From NCBI RefSeq assembly GCF_001625305.1, contig NW_017803824.1, positions 1,948,960 through 2,012,959 on the forward strand: 64,000 nucleotides of DNA, read 5' to 3'. A program made the position numbers and the translations under genes. Source of the DNA: Branchiostoma belcheri. Its lineage: Eukaryota; Chordata; Leptocardii; Amphioxiformes; Branchiostomatidae. Position 1 is the stretch's first letter; each line of letters opens with the position of its first letter. Below, in pieces: positions 13,601 through 26,300 of the stretch. The notes beneath the pieces were generated by a model. The model did not search any database. It saw only the letters and a program-made list of their open reading frames with translations, and had not been told where the DNA came from.

Positions 13601-16600
13601 ATCAGTTAAGCAGGAATAGTGTCAAAATTTCCATACAAAATCGTAAAAGGTCACTGGAAATTGAGCATCGATAACATGAATATCTGAGCATCAACTCAGA
13701 GAGATTATAAGGCAGTGCAAAAAGAAAATCTACTTTGAATGTTATCTTCTCTAGCAAAACACCAGCTGTCTGCTTTTCACATCTTGCGAAATAATCAAGT
13801 TACTGCCAGAACGAATCATCAAATCTCACTACTCGCGTATTAAATCTTACTTATTGCTTGTCAGACATGGCATAATACAGTTATTTACTGACAACTGAGT
13901 ACTGAAGCAGGCAGGCATGTTTAACCTTTAACATGCTGATCCTAATGCCCAAATTTCTGATGGTTCACAGATAAGTCGGGAGGCTGGAGGTTAAGTAGAC
14001 TGTAGCTAAGCCAAGGGGTGTAGGAGAGGTGTAAGAGAAGGGTAGAAGCTGCAGCAGAAAAACAGAGACTGCGAAAGGCTGCAGCACAAACTACTGTACC
14101 TCTAACTACACAGCACACATGCAGTATATGCAGCAGGGTTTGCAAAACCAAAGCCAGACTTTCAAGCCACACAAGAAGTCACCAGAGGTGCAAAGATAGT
14201 CTGCTAGACTGGACTGCCAAAGAAGAAACCCTATGACAAATAGTGTATGCATGCTCTACCTGTGACAAAGCTGAATTCAGCATTTTGCCTGCACTGCAAG
14301 CTCTACCAAGAGTGTAAAAAATAAAATATCTCTTCCTTTTAGTGTGTGTTGCTGACGTAGGTTGAAATGCCATGATCGCCCACGTCAAGCCTTTAACTTC
14401 TTAGGACTAATCCACTTGGAAAGGATCAGAGGGAGAAAAAAAATCGTTTTCTTGTAAAGGTGGGTAAAAATGCAAATGAAAGGGAAACCCTGCAGGAAAT
14501 ACAAATCAAAGGAAATTTGATAACAGTAATATCATATGCCAAATTATTTTGGCAGAAAAAAATTCAAGCATATTTTCTACATGGCAACCCCTATTATGTC
14601 TCGAGGGCTCTTTTTGGTATGACGTTAAGAGGGTAATTTGATAAATGTTGGCTCCATCCAGCGGTGTGTTACCAGGTGGGCTACAGAAGATAAAGGGGAC
14701 ATCAGAGTGGTACCGCTGACGTCAATGCTTCCTGACTGACGTGGGAGGAACGGCTGGGGGCACAGCTACAGGAATATATAGTTCACTACTCCTGAGGAGA
14801 GGTGGCTGAGAGGGAAGTGGCAGGATAGGCCACTTACACAACAGGTTCAACAGAGTTGAGAGCGAGAGGTGAATAACAACTGACAAAAACCCTGGTGGGG
14901 TCAATATTTGGGGGTAACCTTGATGATGAAGAACAAGCGAGAAATGTTGAAGGAAGGATAGAATTGGAATATTCCCAAACAAGTCATCTAATGTGAACTG
15001 CTGTGCAAGCACGTCTAACCCTCGGAAGTCGGGAAACAACAGACGATAAACCAGATAGTGAGTGAGTGTGAGACAGAATACATACAAGACGGTAAGAAAG
15101 AAAGCCATCAATTGTATCAACACTGTTAGTAAGTAGTGTTACGCCATGTGTAAGGTAGGAATTAGAGCTAAAAGAAGTCTTACTTGCTTACAAATGCTAG
15201 CAAAATGGCTGCATTTTGAACATGTGCAATGCATATATGTCACTGTCACGGTAGCAATATGTAGGAGATCAAAATCACCTGAGATACAAACGAAATGTCC
15301 TTGAAGTTCTTCTCCAGGATGACTGACTTGCGTTCCAGACTGATCAGGCTCACTTCCAGCGTCCCAATCTGAAGACAGACATTTTGAAATAAAAAAGTCA
15401 GCACTGCAGAAATTTCAGGAAAAAATGAACTTTGCAAGATTTAGATAATTGACAAACATGTAAGCTTATAAGGACCTAATTCCTAATCACAGTGGTGCAA
15501 ATCAAGACTCTAGCCAGCTCAAAAGTTTTTCTGTCAGCCCAGGTTTAAGATCGGACCTGGGAAGAGAGTGCTTGCAATCAATGGGGGGTCCGGGAACAAA
15601 TTGTGGATTTTGTAACTTCTATCATTTTGAGAGGTAAATCATGGGGTTCAAAGTGGTTGTCAGTGATCCTTTGGATGTTTTTATATTTTTGCCAGATTTT
15701 TGTCAATTTTGTCTATCAAGGTTGACAGATTGGTTTTAAAAATTTTAACGGGTGCTGGCAAGACCCCTGGTGCAAAGTCAACATTGAAGTAAGAAAAAAA
15801 AATGTTCTTCACCTGAAATAACATGGTCCTGTTCTGTACGTTTCCTCCACTGTTGCTGCGATGTCTCTTCTTCTCACTGTTGGCAGCGTCCGGCGTCTCG
15901 CACACGTGGATGTTCAGTCGCGGGTCCTCCTGACTCGATCTACACTCCTCCTCCGTACACCCCACCTTGGAGTTGTTGTTGGCCAAGTTGTTGGAAGCCT
16001 TCTCCGGCTCTCTGGAGCTGGACCCGAGCCTCTTCTTCTGCTGCTTGAGTTTCTCGGCGTCGTGAATTTTGAACTTCTCGATGGTGTCGTCTATCAGGGT
16101 GGGCGGGGCCTTGGTGTGGGATACCACGACCTTGCCGCAGTAAATGACCTCGAACTTGGAGGTCTTGTTGTCCATGTCCTGTTCCAAACGGCTGTCCACA
16201 TGGGGATTGTCCTTCAGGTACTCCTTAGTCGCCAGACGGATGGATGCAAAGATCTCTGGGACCTGAAGGGGAAGAATTAAATAATGTCTTGTCACAATTA
16301 TGGCTGGCAAACTTTTAATTACCGTCAGGAAAATGGAGGCATTGTTTTGGGTGAGTCTGTAAGAAGGTGTAGATGGATTGTGATAATATTTGGTATGTGG
16401 GTAGGTTTTGGAAAGATAAAGGTCAAAGTCAACTTTGGGCCTCCTACTCCTAGTGGCTGTCCTTGGTACTGCAACAGAACTTTCTGCATATTTCATGGAG
16501 GTATGAGATCTCTGAACTCCTGTTTTGAAATTGAAAATGTCTACCAATATGAACTCCAGAAACCAAGGACAAATGAATGAGAAAAATGATAAATAATAAA

Positions 16601-17298
16601 GAAGAAAACAGGCAGAGTTATAGATTATGATATCCTTGCTGTAAAAATCATATTCATTTTGCATGCTGTTTTTCCAAAATATCTTTTATAATCCCGTTAT
16701 AATGAATGACTAATGAAGATAATCATCATATTAGTATACAGTTTGTATACTCAAGGGCAACTGCAGGAGCATACTTTTCTATTAAATTGTCACTTCAGCA
16801 TGCCTTGGCAATGCGTCATACTTTAATGTAATGTAATGTCTTAATAATCTAATAAGTATGACTTCTAATATGATCAAGGTATCAACACCACACATGCAAC
16901 AATATGTACATAAAAAGCAGACTAGAAATTTTAAATGAGTTCCCAAAAATGAAATAAAAGAGCTTTGAGACCATGACTGGAAAAATTGTCAAACATGTTC
17001 ATTTCATCATACAGCCTCTTTGCTCTGGTCCTTCCTTGTCCGTCAAAGGTCAGCAAACATTAGATATTCTAGACCTGACTGACAGTGTACGCACCACCGC
17101 TTATCAAATATTTATCACGCCTTATGATATACAGTAACCTGACGCCTGAAAACTAATGCACTAACAGGAACAAGGACCACAGGATCCATCTCATCTTCAA
17201 AACTGCTGAATAATTTCATGGTAGATATTCATGAATTTGTCAATAAAATACTGGAAAGGACAGTTTTGGGCAGAAAGATAACTTGGACATCTATTTTC

Positions 17299-17338
<40 letters not shown>

Positions 17339-20300
17339 GTCAGTCAGTCAATCCATCCATCCATCCATCCATCAATCAATTGATCAATCTATCTACTAAT
17401 CAATAAACCAATCAATCATTTACTAAAGCCCATAGCATACCAGTATTTACCAGTAAAGGGAACCTAGAGTTTAAATCATGAAAAGTAGTCTATCACTCAG
17501 TGTGACTTATGTTATCACTGAATATCAGTTGCCTTAAATTATTTCTGACACCTTCATTTTGCTATCTTGATAAGCTGGCACTGGCCAGTTGCAGAATCAG
17601 ATAGGAGAAATACATGTATAATCTCTGTCATGGAGGCCTCACGTGTCCTTCCATGCAGCACAGAACACCAGAGGGGATAGATGCAGGCAGGGTGATTGAC
17701 ATGGACTAGATGGGAGTTGTTATTCTGTGGGTGGGAGCAGACAGTGTGTGTAACAAACAGGGAGTAAGCAGAGAGTCCTGGCTAATTGGCATGAGACATG
17801 TCTGCTGAACAAACCTGACATAAATACTAAACATGGTTGACTCATTCAAAACAACCCTGTACTGTGTGTGGTACGATAGGGTAATCTCCAAGCAGATCCT
17901 AGAGTGGCAAAAGACAGTATCAAATTGGCCAGTGAGGGTCTAACACACCACCCAATGGATCCTCTCTGGCCAATGGATACTGCCTGGCCAATTTGATACA
18001 GTAACTGTCTTTTGCCTCCCTAGGATCTGCTTGGAGATTAAAGATACATGTAGGGCTCATTTATAACCCTTTTCCACACCAGCAATCACATTATGACTTC
18101 AGGTGACCAAATTTGATAAAATACCGGTAAAGGATGATTCTTGATTTCATAACCGGAATAATGCATGACAAAAAAACATAGAAAATGTTAAAGCAATAAT
18201 TCTTTAACAATGAAATTTGTTGAGCAATCTTTGAAGCCCTTGGTTGCCATATGGTCACAGCTGACGCAGCATGATCTCAGAAAAGGGGCCTTTGCACTGT
18301 ATATGACAGTGGGGTTTCTAGGTAAAAAAACAGGTGTACACTGTTACATACAGTCTCTATAAAGTTGTTATGCCAACTCAAGGTAACTGTCTGTGGAACA
18401 TAAACTTGATTAAACCTTTTCCCCTTGGAGGGTTCGTCTTTACAACAACTGTGTGTTTGGTTTCAGTATAAATCAGCAGGGAGAAGGCCCAGCTGTTGTT
18501 TTTGCCCCTCAACTGATGAGAAGAATCGTATTAAAACACTGCATTCCAGAGAAATGACAAGCTTCTTCTAGCACAACGCTTTTTCTTTTTTTTACTTCAT
18601 ATAGGGGGTGATCGTCAATGTAAACCTAGTTCATAGACAGTGCAGGTTAGGTGCAGGTGGATATCAAAAATACCTGCACAGCTCCAATTTTACCTGCACT
18701 AACCTGCATATACCCAGTACATGGACCAGTGCAGGTTAGGTGCAGGTGGAAAATCAGAAATACCTGCACAGCTCCAACTTTACCTGCACTAACCTGCATA
18801 TACCCAGTACATGGACCAATGCAGGTTAGGTGCAGGTAGACATCAGAAATACCTGCACAGCTCCAATTTTACCCGCACTAACCGCAGGTGATATTTCCAG
18901 CCCTGTTGCATATGTTTGTCTACGTATGTCATACGGCACATCTAGCACATTTCTGGACTGCTAAAGACAATCTGTCTAATTCCAGGTCTGTCTATACAAA
19001 GTGAACTGCTGCTGTCTGAGGTCCTGAGCGGTACAAGTTAAGTTTAGCACATGTGGCAGCTGCCTACGTGCCAGGACTCATGCTGGGGAGGCTACAACTG
19101 AAAAACAAGGCTACTAATCATCTTCCACCTCACCGAGCTGTGAATGAAAACGATACGTAACAATTAAAATGACTCTGATTGATATTTTACTTGATCACTT
19201 TATACGACTGGTTAGATTTTACGAACAGTTTTTCATTCTGGTGTTCATAAACTGTGGTCTACTACATGGTTGCACATAGATCTTCATTCTATATCAACAA
19301 CTGTGCACTTTTTCTAGGTGATGCATTTTTATCCTGGCCAATAAATGACAAAGTTATATTCATTTTTGTCTGTATATATATATATATATATATCGTTCCT
19401 TGCAAGTTCCCATATTTTCTTACATTAAAAAAAAAATCAACTATAGCTCTGTGCTTGCAAACACATTTTTAGAAGACATTAAATGAACTTTGCTACCCTG
19501 GCAGACCCTGAGAGCCATGTATGTAATATAGTCAGTTAGTGATCACTCCCCTAACACGTGAACATATTGGCATTATGCATGTCAGCCCATTTCAGCACCA
19601 AACTTGCATTAATGCTATATTAATATATATGAACATCTGGCTTTTAGAGAAAACCTATCAGTGTAACATAAATGAATCACAAAATAATTAGTTAGAGATT
19701 GCCCTAGATTTCAGTTGGCAAGATATTCTCCATTCACGATTTATTAGTACATTGCCTCTTCTCTATTAGACTAGGCCAGATTTATTATTAGCAATTCCTA
19801 CAAAATCACGATTAAAAACTTAGTAATTTTTTAGCCTTCTTGGTACACCGACTTAACCATATCAGAGTTATATTAGGGAAACACAAATTGAAGTGAAAAA
19901 AATTCGGAAAAAAAAATCTGACAAACCTGCTGCCCATTCTCCTGCTCCAACAACTTGGACTTGCACATAGTAAATGTTACGCAATGCTATGTTTTCCTAG
20001 CAAGTCGAGGAAGTATTGTACATAACCCAACCCTCAGTACACAACAGTTACACTGTACACGTACTGGTAGTACTGAGAAGTCAGACCCACCCAGATCAAT
20101 ACTAGTACATGTACTGAGAAACCTGTCCCACCCAGAATGACATGTCCCCTGTCACGTACACAGTTAAAGGCAACCCTGTCAGGCAGGTTGACACAATAGA
20201 CTCCTGCTGTCAGCCCTCCACCTGCCCCACCTCAGGGGGACATGTACAGGGCTCACAACAGATGACATCATCCCTACATACTGACACGTGCAGACTTCAC

Positions 20301-23300
20301 AGCCAACAGGATCAACAAGCTACCCAGACAGCACTCAGCAGAATGTACTGCACCTACACGAAACCCTGGTTTTTCGCATTTTTCGTTGGATGTTTGGTCA
20401 ACGTTGCATCAGAATTTTGCCTGTTGCAGACGATATCTTTTCCGACATAACACTTGAAAACTACAGACAAGATGTTAACATTATATCTGCAAATATGACC
20501 TTATATGTGGCGTTCTACCGAAGTGCTATCAATACATGAAGGGTTTCGCGCAACACAGGTGCAGTACATTCTGCCAACATGCCTACCTAGACTAACGTTG
20601 GAAATGACAGCCCTATAAAGTGTTTTATTCCTTCGTCCTTTCTGTCTTTCACGTACACGTAGTACCTCCATCATTATTTCTAGTTTACCGTATCTCTAAA
20701 ATCTGAGTGACTTATGGGGAAAACCATCAAGAACATAAGAAGGGTCTATTCAATTGACATTATATTGACTCAGTCCCCCCTACCACATTTTTACTTGTCA
20801 CTAACGTCAAACTACCAAAGCCTGTTTTCTGCAAACAACAGTCTCATATAGTCATAAATTCTACTTCCAAGAGGGATATATATCATGTTTTCAAGTTCAA
20901 GGGTATGCTGTTGACATCGAGTTGAAACAAAAATTTATTTGTTTTCATGAAATGCTGTATGCCAAAATCATTGTTGGACAATCCACCGGAGAGAGTACAA
21001 AACCTTTTACACATCAATAATTATCATTGTCTAGTAAGTTTTACAAGTACAGACTATATGTCTATTGCGTACATGTATATTGTTAGGTGACAAGTAAGAA
21101 AAACATCCTACAAGTTTGATAGCAGCAACATAAAGACAAAAGCTGGTCCTCATATACTAGTTCCTACCTCCTCCGTATCCGAATGCTCCTGTACCATGGC
21201 TGCAGTATCTGTCTCGTCCTCACACTTGTCTAGCTCAAAATGTACGTGTAGTTCCTGCGTTACATCCTCAGTGCTTCCTACTTCTAGTGCATCATGATCC
21301 TCACTGTCGTCTGAATCCATTGAACCCAATTACACAGAGGCAATCCAACTAGGAAACCGGAAAAGATCGCGCAGGAATAGCCGATGGGCTCCGCACGGAA
21401 AACAAGTCCTTCCCAGAATGTCCCTGGTGGTCAGTCAGCGTTGGCCAACCGCCACATTTGGCCGTATCACGTTTCATAACATGTTGACGGCACATCCTTG
21501 TGTGGACAGTAAACCCACAACCTGACCATAATATGCATAACCTCGATTCTAACCTCTGTTTTCCAAGTCGGCCTTCCCACATACATGTAACCTGGACCTC
21601 TGGCTAACCCTCCTAGCTAGTTTCACGCACAATTACTAGAATTAGAACTACTCCCTATGGGGGTTGGCCCTACCTATATCAAGCACAGCAGCGTACACCC
21701 AAATGCAAAATATGAAATGCTTAACTTGAATTGATTGTAAAATCTGTCACCCCACTACCGTATCCAATTTGACCTGAACATACTTGTAAAGCTCTAGCTA
21801 TATTGAAAACAAAATAATTTTATTGTATAGTATAGTTATATATAGTATTTATCTAGCCAAAAACTGAGAGAGAAGTGTACACACTGATTTGAATGCATGC
21901 CAATCTATGCATTACATATCCTATCAGGTTTAAAATACATAGACTATACATATGTACACTGTACAAATGCATTTACACGTCCATGTACTAAATTAGGAAG
22001 TTGCTTCTTTTCTTCCAAATACTTCTGAGTTAAAGAACATATTTCAGATACTTTCTTTGAACAACAAAGCTTGATGAATAGTTGAACTTCACATCACTGT
22101 CAGCTAAAGCCAAGGTTGGTTTGACAGTTAACTCTTTCCCAATACTTGGCAGACTTCCTATTTTCACTTTTCATTTGAACCAGGATCCGTCCTGTGGCTG
22201 GTAAGTGAGCATGCCCTTTTCCGTAGAGCGTAATCAGCCATTTTGATTCTACGTAGAGCATAGATGGACCCTCTAATTCAACGTAGAGTGTTGAATTAGA
22301 GACGCATTTTGCGTAGAGCATACTTCGCCATTTTATTTTACGTAATGCGTTGTAGCTACCCGGAATTTATCGTAAAGCGTAATGGGGGAGACTTCTTGAA
22401 TTCAGTGTAACACATAGCCGGCTCTTAAAATTTAGCGTAGATTATTGTTGGGACCCCCCCATGCAGGCCCTCACTAATGTCTGTGGGCTGCAGGTGCAGT
22501 ATAATTATACATGTTTCATCCTGGGGCGCTTGCAATATAGTCTGAATAGCACTGATCTTTGAAGATTTTTCACAGCTGAGTTGGGACATAATATGTAGCT
22601 ATCTTTTTGGCAGATTTTATCCTAAGGGACTAGAAAGGAGCATAACCATGTGTCAAGGGTTTTGTAATAAAAGAAAATTGTGTACAGCCCAAAGAAGGCA
22701 TTTTTGGCATAGAAAAGGTTTACATTTATACCATGTGGCGCATGTTTCACAATCACATGGTCCAATTCCCAACCAATTCTTTCACCTACGTAGGTGAAGG
22801 TTAGCCATCCAGGTAATAGTATAAGCCAAAAAAACACCTATTCTTTCACCTACTCTCTCTCGCTGACCAGTATTTTTCATTGCTGTCAGCAATTGCTTTG
22901 AAAAGGGAAGTATCCTAGTCATGATCCTACTAATACTATAGTACTATTGTAGTGAATACCTAGCATTCAACGACTTATATTATGCCTTGGGCATGTCTGC
23001 AGACTCTGTACAGATGGCACAAACATGACCAGGGAAAAGCAAAAGTGGCCTTCACTGTCTGTGTACACAAAAGTACACCTGTTCCATTGAAAGGTCACTC
23101 CTAATAGATACAACACGTTTTTCTGGTGACCTTCGTGTATCAGATGCTGGCTCATGCCCATTGAGGCAGATTTCCCCTCTATGTTTCCTGGGCCTGTTTC
23201 TATGGCAAGGAGCTAAAAATAGCCAAAAGCCGGGATTGGCGCATCCCTCCTGGCAGGTCACACAGCTAAGCATGATCAGCGAACGTGTGCCATTCAATCA

Positions 23301-26300
23301 CATGCAGCACGATCTCCACAATCTCTGCATGTTGAGAAGAATGGTTGGACTGAAATTTGAATCGTTGTTTGAACAGGATAAGGCAACAGACATGTGGCAT
23401 AACATTCATATGATTTGTTCAAGAACATTTCTTTAAAGTAGCGTGTAAAATCACACTAATGCATAGAGGACAACAACAAAGTGGAGTCTGGGCTGTAAGC
23501 ATGCAAACTAGCAAACCAGGCCAAACTGAAGCCAGTAGAGCTACTCAAAGGATCAATAACAACTCAGGCACTGGGAATCCCCCTGCAATTTTCGTTGCCA
23601 TTCTGCACCTTCAAAGCTTTTCTGTGATCAAAGGTTCTAATCAATTCTTGGCTACCTTCTCAGCTCCAGGGCCAACAAGTCCTCAAGAAAATTTTACAAC
23701 TGATCCTGACAGTTAGGAGTAGTAGTCTTCACACGAGTCCTTTTGCAGGCTGAATAAATACATGAAGTAGAAATCGGCCTAAAAGGGGATATCATTCGCA
23801 TGGCAAATTCTCTGGGCAGCCAACTTCTCTGGCCAATGAATGATATCCCATTTTTAGGCCGATTTCTACTATTTATTCAGCCTGCCTGATTTGTATATCA
23901 TTTATTCAGCCTGCAAACAGGAGTCTGGTAGAGACTGACTCTTAGCACAAATGTCTGGCCTGTCCTTAGAACAGTCTTGGATCCAGGCTATTCAATTCCG
24001 TGACTTTTCATGTTGGTTCACCAACCCAGAACAATTTTCTTTTATAGCAAGGAGAACAATAGTCACCTTTCCCCTCCATATGGTAGCTTTGGAATATTTT
24101 GCACCAGAAGTAGGACACACAGTAGCACCCGCGCTGACCCCAGTAAAGACCAGCCATCCATCAACTGTTGTGCTCTCCACCCTTTCTGACCCCTTATCCA
24201 TCTTTAGACCTGTTTCTTTCCTTAGACAAAGGAAGGCTAGCTAATTTGCCTATCACCTATTGAGTGGACTGTTCCTTATACATGGGAATGGTAAGGTAAG
24301 GCAAAAGTAAGGTATGGTTTGGGGATAACTGTTTGGGTAATAACTTTTCTCTCCAAAGGTTTAAGTATACTTTTCACAACTGGCATGCATCATAAACAAT
24401 TTTCTTGTAACACCACACACCTGATACTAATATTTATCAAAACGTTAAGCAATGAAATAGATGTCATCATACATGATGCAATTATCATAATAAATTTCTT
24501 TCCTTTTTTTTCCTATTGGCAAACAATTCAAATTAAACAAGTGTTACTTGAAGTTTTCTGAACCTTCATGAGTCACAGGCATAGATTTATGCCCGATCAT
24601 GAATCATCACGACTGTAATGCATGTGGAGGGATCCCAAAAACATGACGGCACTGATTGAAGACAAGATGTGCATGTCAACAAGCAGATCAATATCTTAGC
24701 TCACATTACATTATATCTGCACGAACACACGCACTGCAAATAATAAAGGAGGACCTTGTTGTCCCAAACATCGATGTGTTTACCCCTAAAGCTAAAGTTT
24801 AGTTGCCCGAGGCAAACAATTGTTATGACATGAAAAACAACAAAACACAGGGCAAGCCGAAAACAACCTAATTACTGCACAACAAGGTCATACGGTGACA
24901 AACAAATCCATCATGTCATCCAAATTAGGGACTTCTGACCGGGCGTGATTTGATTTTGAGAGTAGTGCCTGGGTTGTTATTGATGCTATTATCTGTAGGG
25001 ACAAGGCTAACATAACAAAAACATCACCAAGGACACCTGTGCTATACAGGGAGAGAGAGGAATCAGTGACGCGTAATACCGGTACCTTTCTTTTTAAAGG
25101 CTTTTGAAAGAGAAGAAAGAAAAGAATGGTCTGACTGTTTATTAATCTCCAAGCAGATCCTGCAAAATGGCAACCACCTATCAAATCATCAGTTGGGAAG
25201 GCAGTGTCCACCAAAGGATCTGCTTGGAGATTACTGTTCATAAGTGCATAGCGCTATTTAAAAACTAGAAAACTAGACCATGGAGGTAGAAAAATGAGAA
25301 GGAGGGAGCTCAAACTTTCTGCCTATTGTCCGATGTTGGCCGCGGGCGTCAAAACTGTAATTGGCACGAACTTGTCAATTGCCCTGATTTGCGTAGCCCC
25401 CAGAGCGGCACACCAGAGTTTTCTATTGTTATTAATGTCAGTGACAAGACGGCATGCCCGGCATTGACGACTATAAGTGTAGCAACTTTTATTCTACGAT
25501 AACTTTGTATCAAATTTGAGGATTACTTCGATGAATGCAGGGAGGGAAGAAGCATGTATCAAAGACGACAAACTTGACGGACGGCACGGCAACTATTTTC
25601 TAGTAACCAGATTTCATTGTTATTTCTAGAAATCTTTATACCCCGATACTTGAAACAACAGGAGGTTAAATATCTTTGGTCAAATCCTTGTTTGAGGAAC
25701 ATGTAACGCTACAACCGGTAACCACAATCAACCAAAGAATTGAGCGCATGTGTCACTTGAAATATTTCCTTGTGGTAGAATAACAACAAGCAAGGGTGTC
25801 CCGGTTACTACAAGAATGTCTCGTTTCTATTTGGGCCTTCGAGCACAAAATCCATTTTCTACACACCTCCTCTGCTAGCAGAGAGGCACACAGCTTGTAG
25901 AATATCGCCACAAATAGTCCACTTTGCCGGAAAAATCGCTACTTTGCCAGTTACGGAAGTTTGGAAAATAGAACATCCACATCGTCAACTATCCAGAATA
26001 AATATCGGCAAATCTAGAAAAAATAACACAAATTCTTACCAGACGATTGTATTTGTTGAAATGTTCCAGTTCTAAAATGTTCGATTCAAGCTTTAGAAAC
26101 ACAAAAAACGCAGTAACTCGCCCATTTCTCGTCGCACAACAAACATAAACATATCTGCGTGTCCGCCATTTCTATCCGCTCCCGATGCTGACTTCTGCGC
26201 AGCAATACGACGCAACCCAAATAAGGAAATGCTCGGAAACTCGGGTATGTCGGTCCCCGCTCGGAATGGACTCGGCCAGACTCGGCCACCGTCGCTGGCA

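Larger units (their letters stand above)
16263..21167. other. Part of the 18-kb TBC1D4-like intron, 5' of the PTB2 exon
   Basis: Contains a tetranucleotide repeat (17300-17406), a TA-flanked MITE (17882-18040), a 3-copy tandem repeat (18640-18895) and an (AT)n run (19373-19393). No exon is recognised. A short plus frame at 20142 has no support. Confidence 0.5.

Noticed and set aside
15861..16280. 139-residue plus-strand frame
   Set aside because: Leu/Val/Gly-rich antisense shadow of the PTB2 exon.
16284..16580. 98-residue plus-strand frame beside the PTB2 exon
   Set aside because: Begins in the intron and looks like repeat-derived sequence; no homologous family recognised.
17218..17406. Ser-Ile-Asn-Gln repeat protein
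   Set aside because: Translation of a tetranucleotide microsatellite.
22100..22321. Minus-strand frame with ten-residue periodic LY motifs
   Set aside because: The periodicity follows from the 30-bp minisatellite being a multiple of three; no start context or conservation evidence.
22222..22400. CRISPR array
   Set aside because: The core is only about 11 bp and degenerate, and it sits in an intron of an animal gene with no cas genes.
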